This document shows, piece by piece, positions 1-11,365 of a DNA stretch of 64,000 bases; within the stretch, counting starts at the first letter, position 1; every line of letters begins with the position of its first letter. Location of the stretch: assembly GCA_002914845.1 (NCBI GenBank), contig JXTC01000095.1:651112-715111 (forward strand). The letters run 5' to 3'. Under the pieces are notes generated by a model. It did not search any database, was not told the origin of the DNA, and saw only the letters and a list, made by a program, of their open reading frames with translations. This DNA is from Trema orientale. Taxonomy: Eukaryota; Streptophyta; Magnoliopsida; Rosales; Cannabaceae. The translations under genes and the position numbers were made by a program.

Positions 1-689
1 TGGAAAAGAAAATCTTCACCTATGTGCATGATCTAGTGATGTTGGTACAACTATAGATGTCAAATAAGTCGTGTCAGGCTACTACGGCCCGTGAAAGGTA
101 AGGCCTACTCTTGTTTCATATGGTACTCAAGGCGATCCATAGAAACATCATTCAATACTCGTGCTTCTAACCCAAATTTAGATAGTTTAGGCTCAGCATA
201 GCTCACAAGCATAGGTATCTCATGTTATGCTCACGATTGAGTTAATCTCATTTCGTATTAGATATAGAGAACCCAAATTAGAATTAATTTTCAATTTATA
301 ATTGCCAATTAATATAATTCTAACAAAAGAACAAATATATTAATATATATCAATTTAAATATGAGACTTTAGTAATAATTATTAGTATTCTTTATTATGA
401 GACTTTAGTAATAATTTAGTATTATTTATTATTATATTATTGATAACTCAATGAAAATAGAGTTATTTATGTTCTTGTTCTTATTTATTTTGTGTGTTTT
501 TGTGTGATTTTAGTTTAATTTAAGTTATTTTATAGTTTATTTGATTTTTAGAATTTAGATATAATTTTCGTTAATTTTATTAGATTTAGTTATTTAATTT
601 GGTTTAGGATAATTTAATTTGGTCTAATTAAATTCGGAATTAATTTATTTAGATAATGATGTGTTTATTTTATTTTAATATAATTTAGT
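1..689. other. AT-rich intergenic DNA, unassigned
   Basis: No convincing coding region. The first 150 bases carry short CGTGTC/CTCGTG words that recur near 1955-2075 and 7850-8300, as in decayed transposon sequence. The remainder is long A/T runs. Confidence 0.4.
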
Positions 690-1910
690 TTTAATTTTTT
701 TTTATTTAGGTTTAAATAAAAAAATAGAAAAAGAAAAAAAAATCGAAAAAGGGAGCTCCAGTCGCACGAGTGAGAGAATGAAGAAAACCCGCGTTCCTGG
801 CCGTCCGATTGAACTCCAGGCCATCTGGTGGGCGCGTGGAGGCACGCGGTCTGACGGGCGAGTGAAGGGCAGGGGGACAGGCGGGCTCCGCGTGCTGCTG
901 CAGCTCCAAACCTTGCCAGATCTAGTGTTTCTCGGTTCCCGTACACCCGGTTCCTGCGCCCTTTAAATGCCGCCACAATGCAGGTCAAAGTCAATATTTC
1001 TTTCAGCCAATTAGACGCCATTTTAAGTGCCGTGGTCACTAACTTCCGCCACACCCGATCAATTCCCAAGGCTCAGAAAACGTAATAATAAAGAGGAAGA
1101 GAGAGAAAGAAAGAAAGAAAGAAAGAAAGGGAATTGTGGAGATTTGACACATCATCCAGCTAATCAGAAGTATGTTTAGAGATGTGGGAACTTGCACAAC
1201 ACTTCAAACTCAGCTATAAATAGCCAGAACATGAGGAGAAAAATATACACACCAATTTTGAGAGAGAAAATTCTATTTTTTCTAGAGAGAGAGTGTGAGA
1301 TGAGTGTGAGGCTAGGCTAGTTTTTAGGAAGGCTAGAGAGATGATCTTAATTGTGTAGTGTCTCTGTTTTCCAGCTTTGATTCCAGAGAGTGCTTCAATG
1401 CTTATATATTTGGTTTGTTAAATTCTTCAATATTTTTAGTTTCTATATACATTATTTTCTAGTTTCTCATATAAATTCAATCATGCTTTCTTTATGTAGT
1501 GATTTAAACTAGATTATAATTATATTTATTTTATTATCTTTTACTGCAGTATTGTCCCTGTGATATATTGTCGATCTTAGGTAACTAGTAAGATAAATTA
1601 TTTTTAGTATTAATTGGATGAGTGATAAATAGGAATCAAAGTCGGTAACAGTTAGACGAACAATTGAATGAATCTTGAAGCCTTGTTTTTCTCGTATTGG
1701 TATATTCTTTTATATTTCTGTGATTATTATTTTATTTTCTTGCTCAGTTAATTTTTTATTTTTAATTTTTATTTTTATTTTTCATTACCTTTTATTCTTG
1801 ATTTACTTCTCTATGGGATCGACACCTTATTCTATACTGTGATAGCCGCTAGTATATTTTGAGCGTAGACAATTATTAATTTTAAAAGCAATCATTTAAT
1901 ATTTTAAGTA
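690..1910 (+). repeat. LTR-like remnant of a retrotransposon
   Basis: A GC-rich block (about 750-1070) is followed by a purine microsatellite, a TATAAATA box near 1216 and a GAGAGAGA leader. It ends near 1810-1865 in a segment reading 'atgggatcgacacc', a phrase common near the end of plant Ty3/Gypsy LTRs. No second LTR, TSD or pol is visible, so this is an inferred fragment. The overlapping short ORFs look like chance frames in the GC-rich block. Confidence 0.35.
1104..1129 (+). repeat. (GAAA)n microsatellite
   Basis: About six consecutive GAAA units inside the LTR-like remnant. Confidence 0.9.
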
Positions 1911-2077
1911 AAAGTAAAATACCTTTTATGAATCTAGTGAAGTGTTTTACGGGGTCGTGTCGTGCTCATAATGTCGTGCTTGTATTATACTCGTACCCAA
2001 GATCATGTCATATGACAGCTATGGTGCCTAAGAAAATGGTCCAACTCCTCGTGTCATACTTGGCATGGCCCAAGGTC

Positions 2078-3822
2078 TACCACTACAAATTTGCCTTTAG
2101 AAGACGGGGGGCAGGAGGAGTAAAGACGATGTAAACGTCATCCAAAAAAATGTGGGCAATATCTGAGAGTATTAAAGTACTATAGACGATGGGTATTGAA
2201 GAAAATCATCGTTTATTCTCCTCTTTTTTTAAATACGTTTTCAAAATTATTTCAAAATAAAAGCGCACTTGAAAATGCATGTTATTGAAAAAATTTGTTG
2301 ACTATAGATGACGGTTTTGGAGAAAACCATGATCTATTCTCCTCTTTCAAAATTATTTCAAGATAAAAGTGCACTTGAAAATGCGCGGTATTGAAAAAAT
2401 TTATTGACTATAGACGACGTTTTAGAGAAAACCATGATCTATTCTCCTTTTTTATAATTTTTTTTTAAGTTACTTGAAACGGGGCGTTCACTTTAGGGCT
2501 TGAAAGTTTTTGGCCAGAATATACGACAAGTATGAGGAAACCGTCGTCTATTCTCTCCTCTTTTATGGCTCGAATTTTGAGCCCTCAGTGAACGTTCCTA
2601 GTTCACTTTTAGTGGCTATATCTTCTCCTCTCCACTCTATTATCACTATTTCTCATCAGTTTCCACCATTTTCCATAATCTAATTCCAATTTTTTGGTCG
2701 ATTCTCACATTTAGTTTGGTTTTTGGAGATTTTGAAGGAAGTGGATTCAGTTAGGTTACTCTATTCGACAGTCTCTCTATTCCCAAGTTCGTGAACTTAG
2801 CCTTAAGCGAAGTAAGAAAGGTATTTTGTCTTCTTCTTTCACATTTTGTTCATTTTCGGCCATTTAATCTATTTTTCTTCCATTTCTCCGCATTTAATCC
2901 TATTTTTCTTCACTTTTGAAAGATTAGATTTGAGTTTGGTCGTTCTAATTGCTTGGACAAGGCATGTTCTTTGTAAATATAAGTTCGATAAATTTTCTTA
3001 CTTGTTCGAATGTTTGTATAAGATTAGTCTTATTTTTTGTTGTATATATTTTTGAATTTAGGATTTTGGTTAAAGGTGTAGGATGTAGACAATATTGTGT
3101 AAAGATATTTGGATGCTTTTGGGGCTAATCCGAGAGATTATGCTTGTGAAATTGAAAATTTTATATTATAATATTTTGTAATTGTTCATTTTGATCTTCT
3201 TTCCTCGAACTTGGTAATTTGATGCTTAAATTTTATATATGTAATTTCTTCCTTTAAACAACATATAAGATGCATAACTTGTATTTAATAAAATGTCTAA
3301 GAGAAGTATTATCGAATAGTTTACATTATTTTGAATTAAACCATAATAAGCAATATCATCAATTCCTTAATGGGTAATCGATATTTTTAATTTGTTATGA
3401 TTAATTACTTAATTAGTACCTATAAGTTTTAATTTTTGGATGATTTGAATTGGAAATTATATTATAGATATGCTTTGAAAGATATTGCAGGGTTTATTAC
3501 AATTTCATTTGAATCACGGATATTGGCAATTCGTGGAAAAAATACAAAATTGAGCAAAGTACTTTAAAAGAAAAAAAAAAACTACTATAGATCATTTGGC
3601 ATTTTAACTATAGATGACGGATTTCAGCTGAAAACTGTCGTCTATAACCTTGAAAACGCCATTTTTCTCTCCAAATTTCATCTTGTATATGATGGCTATA
3701 ACCCGTCATCTTTCGTACTGAAGAAAAGATGACATGGGCATAGACGATAGTTTTGGAGGCGTCGTCTGATACGTTAGATCACTGTTTAAAACAGTCGTCT
3801 AATGGGGTATTTTGTAGTAGTG
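2078..3822. mobile_element. Non-autonomous CACTA-like DNA transposon
   Basis: The left end reads TACCACTACAAA. The right end, reverse-complemented, reads CACTACTACAAA (10 of 12 match), the usual shape of plant CACTA termini. A 3-bp GTC flanks both sides (2075-2077 and 3823-3825), the expected TSD size. Many subterminal copies of an 'actatagacgacggtttt' type motif occur in both orientations near both ends (2180-2560 and 3590-3800), as CACTA subterminal repeats do. No transposase is present, so mobility would need a helper. The flanks on both sides share CTCGTGTCAT words, consistent with insertion into an older repeat. Confidence 0.75.
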
Positions 3823-3825
3823 GTC

Positions 3826-5060
3826 ATCTCGTGTCATGCTTTAGGTACAACTATGAACTTGAAGTTGAAAATTTTAACTACAGAATTTAATAAATAAAGA
3901 AGCTGGATCCTCTGATCGAAATATTTCCTTGTCAATTCTCTATTCAAGCACTTTTTTTTTTTGCCACATGATTCAATATTTTGATTTCCAAACTCGTGTG
4001 TTCTAATGGGTAAATCAGTTGTATATGCTTAATTCTAAAACTCTTAAATTTGTTCTTGAAAATTGATTGGAAGCCCCCTTTTTGATGCCTTTTACTCTAT
4101 GAGGTCAAGGAAAGTAGCCTCACCTCAACATGAGAATCCCAAATAATCTTCTCCATGATGATGAGGTTTGAAAGAATCTAATTTAGGTTAGATTAACTTA
4201 GGTTAACAATTGATTTTTCGACACTTGAGTTCTAAAAGGGTTTGTAAGGTTTTTATTGATTTTTTTGGTACACGTGGTAGTATCTAAAAGTATATTTGAA
4301 AAGTGATTAGAAAATCTAAAGCATAAAAATGAATAATTGCAGATAAAGAACCCTAAAAAATATACAAATAATACATCATTCTCTCCAAATTCTTTTGTTT
4401 AGCTTATTTTCCCTTAAATACAGTTTTAGGTGCTACATGCTCTTTATGTGTGTTTTTAATCAAAATTGAATAGCATGTTGCAATTCAGACAATTCACGGA
4501 CCAAATTGTTTCAAATGAAAAATTTATGAGCTCAATTACTATAATTAGAACTTTGAGGACCAAATTGCCATTAACCCCTGACTGTTTGGGACCAAATTAG
4601 AACTATAAGGACCAAATTGCCATAAATTATTTAATTTATGAACCACTTTTGCCATGAACCCTTGAGGAACTGGTAAAGATATGAGATAGTACGTGTATTC
4701 TAGAAAAGAAAGAAAACAACAAGTAACTTAAATAATAATCTCTTTTCGCCCTCTCTTCTCAGTTGGTTTTTCTTGCTCATGTTCTCTCTGATGCAGTTAT
4801 GCGTGAAATTATATGGAACCATTTCGAAACTTGGAATTTTTAGATGGTTTTTATGCTAATATCTTCTTTTCTTCTATAGCTATACATCCATTTTGCCTTG
4901 ATGTAACAGATTTAACATAATGATAGTGAGTAAGGTTTTCCTCGTCTTATTTATGTTGTTGCTTGTAAATTGTAAGAAGAAACGTATTTGAAAGATCTAA
5001 GATCGTAGGTATACCAATTTTTCGATTTATTATTAGAAATAAAAAAATATAAAAATTAGT
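3826..5060. other. Intergenic repeat debris
   Basis: No gene seen. Near 4485-4665 there are repeated 'gaccaaattgcca' phrases of the kind found in the ends of plant DNA transposons. No boundaries could be fixed. Confidence 0.35.
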
Positions 5061-5064
5061 TGTC

Positions 5065-6600
5065 ATTGCTGTTGCAACAGTTAGAGGAATTTTGCTGCTG
5101 TTGCAACAGTTAGTCGTATTATTGTTGTTACAACAATGAAGTATTAAACGTATGCTATAGGCAAAACAATCACAATAATGAAACTAAAAGAAAATAAATG
5201 ATACCAGATATTTTTACATGGTTCGGCTATTTTTCAATAACCTACTCCATGGGGCCACGCCTAAAGAAAGAAACATATTGGTAGAAATTTTTAAAGTACA
5301 AACACCAATGACTTAAACAAGAAAGACTCCCTCATATCTTGATGCACCGTTTTTGACTCTTCACTCAATATGTTCAGCGAGCTCTACTCGTCTTACTTGA
5401 CTCCAAGCTCTTGAACTCCCTTCAATAGCTAGATCAATCTTCTCTGCTATAGCGTGCCTTCAGTTCCACACACTAGGACTCCCTCCTATGCACTAGAACC
5501 TATCTTTTCCCGAAGAACACCTAGCCCTTCTCCCGAAGGACTTTTACAATCTCAAATGATTTTCCTAGAGCTAATCACTCTAAGAACATTCAATGCTCAC
5601 ACAAAAACAAACTCCCAAAACTCTTTTACAAACGCTCTCTTTTTCTCATAGTTTGGGCACAAAATAAAAGCTCTATTACAGCATATTTTTCTCTCTGAAG
5701 TGCATACAAATCCCTTGGACTTGGTGAGCTTTTATAGATGAATTTCCAGCCCCAATTTCGTGCTTTCTTAGTGTGAAAAGGCTGAAAATAAGACATGACT
5801 GATTTGTCATAAAATCTGTTGTCATTCCTTATCTGGACAGTCTGAAATCTGTTACAACAGCTTTCATGAATTGTCCCCAAAAAGTGTTCAGGTGCATTGA
5901 GAGAAGTTTTTCACGATTTTGGCTCTGAAATCACTCTTTTATACCTGTAAAATCTTTCCTTAAAGACAAATATTGATTTCACAATTAATTAAAGTCAATC
6001 AAAATCAAATAAGAAAACTTTCCATAAACAGCATAATCTATTGCAACAGATTTTGCCTGAAAATCCTGACAGCTCATAAAATTAATTATATTAATTTCAT
6101 GAGGACATATTCTGCACCATAATGGACGAAATATTATCTTGATTCTGCTTATACACCTGTAAAAAATCATTATCCAAGATTTGAGGTAATAAAGAGCAAG
6201 AATCAAGCTAAAAATGGAAACTTAATCAAAAGAAAATTGAGATAAAATATCTCAATTAATTAGGTCCATCTTAATCACGAAAATCCACCAGCAATAATCC
6301 CTATTATCCTTCTAGAAACATTTAATAAGGAAAATTAGGCCAAAAGATGCAAGAACAAAAAGTTTCCAAAAGTGGATTTTCGCCTGTACAAATCCGTTGC
6401 GAGCAATCCTATAAATCTGTTGCAACAAGTGTTTTACAACATCAGCAGACCTGTTGCAACAACTTGTTAGTTTTCTCACATCAACTCGAGTTTATTGTTT
6501 TTGCCAATTGTTTGCAAACACTTGTCAATGCCTTGGACCTAACAGTATTCATTTTTAAGATCATCGTCGATGGAGTCTACCGAGAATAAGCTAATGGGAA
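5065..6600. repeat. Unassigned repeat with recurring TGTTGCAACA palindrome
   Basis: The 10-bp palindrome TGTTGCAACA occurs at 5070-5079, 5099-5108, 6418-6427 and 6452-6461, with one-base variants at 5850-5859 and about 6040. The block starting at 5210 ('acatggttcggcta') resembles a widely repeated plant transposon sequence. Short ORFs here have no recognisable domain. Boundaries and class are unknown. Confidence 0.4.
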
Positions 6601-7378
6601 TGCTTTGAAGAAGCTAGCTATTTGAATATTCTTGCGAGATATTTATGTTGTCATTGATGGAGATTGAGATGAAATCACCTATTAGAATTGGATATCCAAT
6701 GTTAAGATTGTTGCTTTCACTTTTTTAGATCTTAGATTTTAATAAAAATGCATGGTCCACATCTCTACTCTATATATGTTGGCAAAAGAGAGAGCCTCGT
6801 ATTATAGAGGCCTTGAATAACTTTTTTTTTTATTTTATTTTAAAAAAAAGTGGGGCTTAACTAATGACCAACACTTACTATAAATTTTAAAGGAAAATAT
6901 CACACACACACTACTGCCAAAGCTTAAACTCTTGACCCCCCAAATTCACACATACATCCCTAAAGCCTTGGACCAACTGAACTAGTCCCAGTTGGCAAAG
7001 GCCTTGAATAACTTAAATCGCTTCTAGACAATGTTTAGACTGTGAGCTTCTAGTTGTTATCTATTCCTCAGTTACATCAAATATAATTGAAGAGACATGT
7101 ATGTATTCCATAGTTTGATTATAAAGATCTTCAAGCTTTAAAAGCAGAGTCCATGTAAATGAGTATCATGAGTTTAATTTTCAATACCCGAGTCGGGTTC
7201 AGTAGGACAGGTTTTAGTGCACCCTACTCTACCTGATTACTGCATATAGAACTTTAAATTATATATTATGTGCAATATTAAATATAATAAGTATATATAC
7301 TTTCTATAAAATATAAAATCAATCGTATTTACTTTTATATGAGAAAAAATCTTTACTTAAACACAATTAAACATATGA
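6601..7378. other. Intergenic, nothing recognised
   Basis: AT-rich sequence with no convincing ORF, RNA gene or terminal repeats. Confidence 0.4.
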
Positions 7379-7582
7379 ATAATGCTAAACATTCTACCAC
7401 ATATCCTACCTTTTTAATACTACCTGTTGTGCCATATAATTTATCATCATACAGGTGATGAATAACATTTATCCTATTTGTAGTAAGTTTCAATTCACCA
7501 GTTGAATCGTGACAACTCATTTGCCACATTAGGTGGTAATAAAATGTGGTAAACTAGGTGGGTTCCCTATATATAGCATTAT
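7379..7582. mobile_element. Small MITE-like element
   Basis: ATAATGCTA at 7379-7387 is inverted as TAGCATTAT at 7574-7582. The inner flanks ('ctaccacat' and 'atgtggtaaa') also roughly mirror each other. The length is about 204 bp with no coding capacity. No TSD could be confirmed, so the exact ends are uncertain. Confidence 0.45.
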
Positions 7583-9580
7583 CCTTAAAATATTCAATAT
7601 GTTTGTAATTTTGTAAAATTATATAAATTTGTACAAAGACATGTGCATATCTATGTGATATTTAGTAAATTTTATTATATCAAATATGTATCAGAATTTA
7701 CATTAAAAACTGTATGGAAATAGCCTTTTTTTCCCCTCAAATGTTTTAACATGTAGGGTTATCTGCAGGTATAAATAGTAGAATAAGCGTATTCTATCCT
7801 ACCTTAAGCTGTTAAGAGGATGGGGTCAACTCGTTAGCACAACGATATCACACAACATAATACGGTTTAAGCACGATATGACATGCCAAAATATAGGTCG
7901 TATCGGGCTCATAAGTTAAGTACGGTGAACTTAGCACGACACAACATGCTAGAACTATATAGGCATGCCACGTTACCATGTTGCACATATATATTATAAT
8001 AAATTATTTTTCCAGTATATAAGTGCCAACTTAATTTGGCGACACTTAAGCTATAATCAAATGCAAATATTTCTTAACTTTCTTGTTCTTCTTTAGTGTT
8101 AAAAATTTTTATATTTAATTTTTTCGATTAATATTCTTTTTATCTGAGCGATTTGGAAAAATGAAATGTTCATAAAAATGACATTTAAAAATAAAATTTA
8201 ATAATAAAATGGTAAATTTTGTCACAAATAAACTGGTATATCTAAACATGTAAATTGATACGATACGATATAACATGACACAATACAACACGACATGACA
8301 CAATACCACATATTAGAGCATGAGCCAACAGGCTATTCCGGACTAATAATTTTGAACTTGGTGTATGACAAGACACAACTTTATGCCTAACTTAAACAGC
8401 CCTGCAAGCACGGCAAGTTTGATAGTTCTAATCCTACCGTACCCTTCTTATACCCTATCATTTGCCACCCCGAAGCCCTCGTGAGTCTAACCAATAAAAG
8501 AGGAAATTAGGGGAAACATGTTGTTTTAAAAAGAGAATTACAAATATACGGTCCTTTCTTTTCATACGGTAAGTTTTAGAAAAATGACACAATTTGTACT
8601 AGAAGGTTCTTAGTCTCTTTTTCCTTCTTCTTCATCTAAAAATCTCAGTCTTGTTTGGAGTGGCTGGTGCCATTCACCTGTTGGTTTTGAAGCTCATCTC
8701 GCTAAACTCAGATGCCTAATAAGTCGCTCTTCTCGTTCTCCCCAATCTCGGCATCGACGACAAACGTTTAGTCCTCAACTATGATCGAACAATCGATCCT
8801 ATGGCCTTGACTCCAAATTTTGTCAAGCAAGCCACAAATCTCAAAGCATTCATCTTGCGCTCAATCCTTCATACGTTTTAGTAAATTCTATCACTTGGAA
8901 TGGTAGATCTTGTTAGCTACAAGCAATGGGTCATGATGAGCTAGTTGTTCTGAGTTTAACCCATTTGGTTTTATTATAAGCTGTCTCATCAGAGCCGCCT
9001 AATACCTAACAAGTAAATGTCTTTGAAAGTAGTTGAGCTTCTGTATGATCTACTTTTGGTTTTTGTAGTTTGTAATTAATCTTGTGTTGGTTGTATTTTC
9101 AAAGATCGTTAATGGGTTTGTGATTGGAAGCATAATTTTAGTATTCTATAATAGATTCCATTAGAAAATAGTAGTTTGTCTAATTATTTCTGATTAATGG
9201 TGTTAACTTAATATCAGTTTCTTTTTTTATCAGATTATGTCTTAGTTTATTCGGATACATCATGCCATGATATCAAATTATATTTGTGAGCTTTTGAAAT
9301 GGTAGAATGGTTATTAGAACATATTGAGTTTGGTTGAGGACATCCCGTAATTTGAACCATGCCACTATAATTATACTCGACCTAAAAATTCATTTTTGCC
9401 TAATATATTTTATTTTTAAAGGACCTTTGCCTAACATATTAAATTGATTAATCAAGGTAGATATCTTGTAAGAATTTGGACATAGATATAAAGTAAACAA
9501 TCTGGAAAAGAAAAAAAAATTAAATAGGATAAGTCCTACTTCTCTCTTAAATCTAATGTATATTTTCAGTTATTAATCTT
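7583..9580. other. Intergenic, degenerate repeats
   Basis: 7800-8380 is rich in 'cacgacacaaca' words in both orientations, suggesting an old inverted-repeat transposon. 8580-9580 shows nothing assignable. Confidence 0.35.
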
Positions 9581-9589
9581 GTAAACTAG

Positions 9590-10530
9590 TTTAGTTATAC
9601 AAAATGGTAACCAATCTGGTTACCAATTGATAATCAATTTGATTATTCATACAAGCAACTAATAATTTGATTTTTTTTTTATTAGTAATCAATTTGATTA
9701 TTAGTAACCAATAACTTGATAGGTAACCAGTAACCAGTAACTAGCAACCAGATTATTCTTGTATGAAAACCAATAATCTAAGTAGTAACTAGTAATCAAT
9801 AACCAGTAATCAGATTACTCTTGTATAGAAATTAATAACTAATTTGATTATTGGTAACCAATAACTGGATTGGTAACTAGTAACTAATAACCAGATTACT
9901 CTTGTATGAAAACCAATAATCTAAGTAGTAACTAATAATCAGTAACCAACAATCAGATTACTCTTGTATGGAAATCAGTAACCTGTGTGGTAACTGGTAA
10001 CTAGTAACTAATCTTGTAATTGATAACCATTAGACATCAATTTGTAAGTAGTTACCAGTTTTGGAAATCATAAACTAGATTAGGCAATTAACAGTCTCGT
10101 AAGTGGTCACAGTCTAGAAACCAGTAATATATTAGTTACTAGCTACTAACTTTTAAACTAAAACTAGAATAGTTACTGGTTACTTGCCAGTTATCAGTAA
10201 CCTAAGTGGTTACCATAGGTTACAAAGTACCATTTTCTGAGGTAGTTAGTTATCAGTAGCCAATAACTAATCTAGTAGTAATCAAGTACCAGATTGGTTT
10301 TGTATGGAAACTGGAAACCAGAATGATAATTGGTAACTAGATTGGTTATTGGTAATCTTGCAAGTGGTAACCAATAATTTTGTAACTTGCCACTAGTTTG
10401 GAAATCGATAAACTAGCCATCATTATTCACGAAAGTGGCCAAACTAGTAAGTTACCAATAACTAATAACCAGTAACTGAAGTGCTACCATAGGGTACAAT
10501 GTACTCATTTGTTGAGATAATTGGTTAACA
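9590..10530. repeat. Minisatellite of GGTAACC/TAACCAGTAA motifs with 143-bp higher-order period
   Basis: The block is almost entirely variants of 'ggtaaccaataactgg'. The landmark GATTAYTCTTGTAT recurs at 9751, 9813, 9894 and 9956, giving alternating spacings of 62, 81 and 62 bases, that is, a two-part 143-bp unit. Units degenerate after about 10000. Confidence 0.8.
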
Positions 10531-11365
10531 AAGGTAACGAGTTGACTTAGAAAATTACTGTTAGTAATTTAACTACTTATTTTCTGTAATAGTAATAAAA
10601 TTCCATCAAAAAGAAAAAATAAAACATATTCTAAAAGAGATTTTTTTTCATTAAAAAAAGATGTATTCTTTATTTCTTATAGATTTAAGAAAATTTCCAC
10701 GTCAAAAAAAAAAAGAAGATTTAAGAAAAATTTTAAGGAAAAAATTAGTGTTTTCTCTTTTAGAAAAAATGATTGTCAAATATAATTAAAAATGAGGAAA
10801 GGTAAAAGAAAAACATGAAAAAAAAAAAAATAAATGGGAAAATGAGTTCAATTCAAAAAGAATAAAAAAAAAGAAAAAAAAAGGAATAAGGGAGACACGA
10901 GAAAAAATGTAGTGATATCCAAGTGAAATAAAAGCACCAATCACTATACCAACAAACAATATACCTTTTCAGTCTACTTTTTATTTATTATATAAACAGT
11001 TTAAAAGAAAGATGAGTTATTTACAAAATTTACCACCGATTTTTAGAATGTCTTCACAAAATTAACAATCGCATACCGTATCAGAATAGATTATTTTCAT
11101 TCACCTTATTTTTATAATTTTATTAGTTTATACCATATAACTCTAGAAATCCCCCAATAAAACTAATCTAAATGAAGTCGCATCTCTCGGACAATATTTT
11201 ATTAGGCTGCAACCCGTCAGCCTAATAAATTGAAGAGTAAATGCCTGTATTCCATTGTGTGGCTCTAAATATCAGACTTCGGAAGTATGCAGATAGCATA
11301 TTCCGTTCACAAAATAAGAAAGAAAGAATAAGCAGGGAGCGTTTAGATCTATTGGATATTTGGCC
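10531..11365. other. Upstream region of the BAHD gene
   Basis: AT-rich with poly-A tracts. A TATATAAA at about 10989 could be a TATA box but lies about 375 bases before the start codon, so promoter assignment is uncertain. Confidence 0.3.

Noticed and set aside
665-1069. 134-codon minus-strand ORF
   Set aside because: It lies in a GC-rich LTR-like block and ends in a low-complexity Phe/Lys tail. No domain, and it overlaps other frames of similar quality.
5454-5651. 65-codon Pro/Ser-rich ORF
   Set aside because: Falls in a repeat-like block and has no domain. A similar-length frame exists on the other strand.
11360-11365. Earlier in-frame TTG as BAHD start
   Set aside because: Adds just two residues and is not ATG. 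The ATG at 11366 matches the usual N-terminus length of HCT-like proteins.
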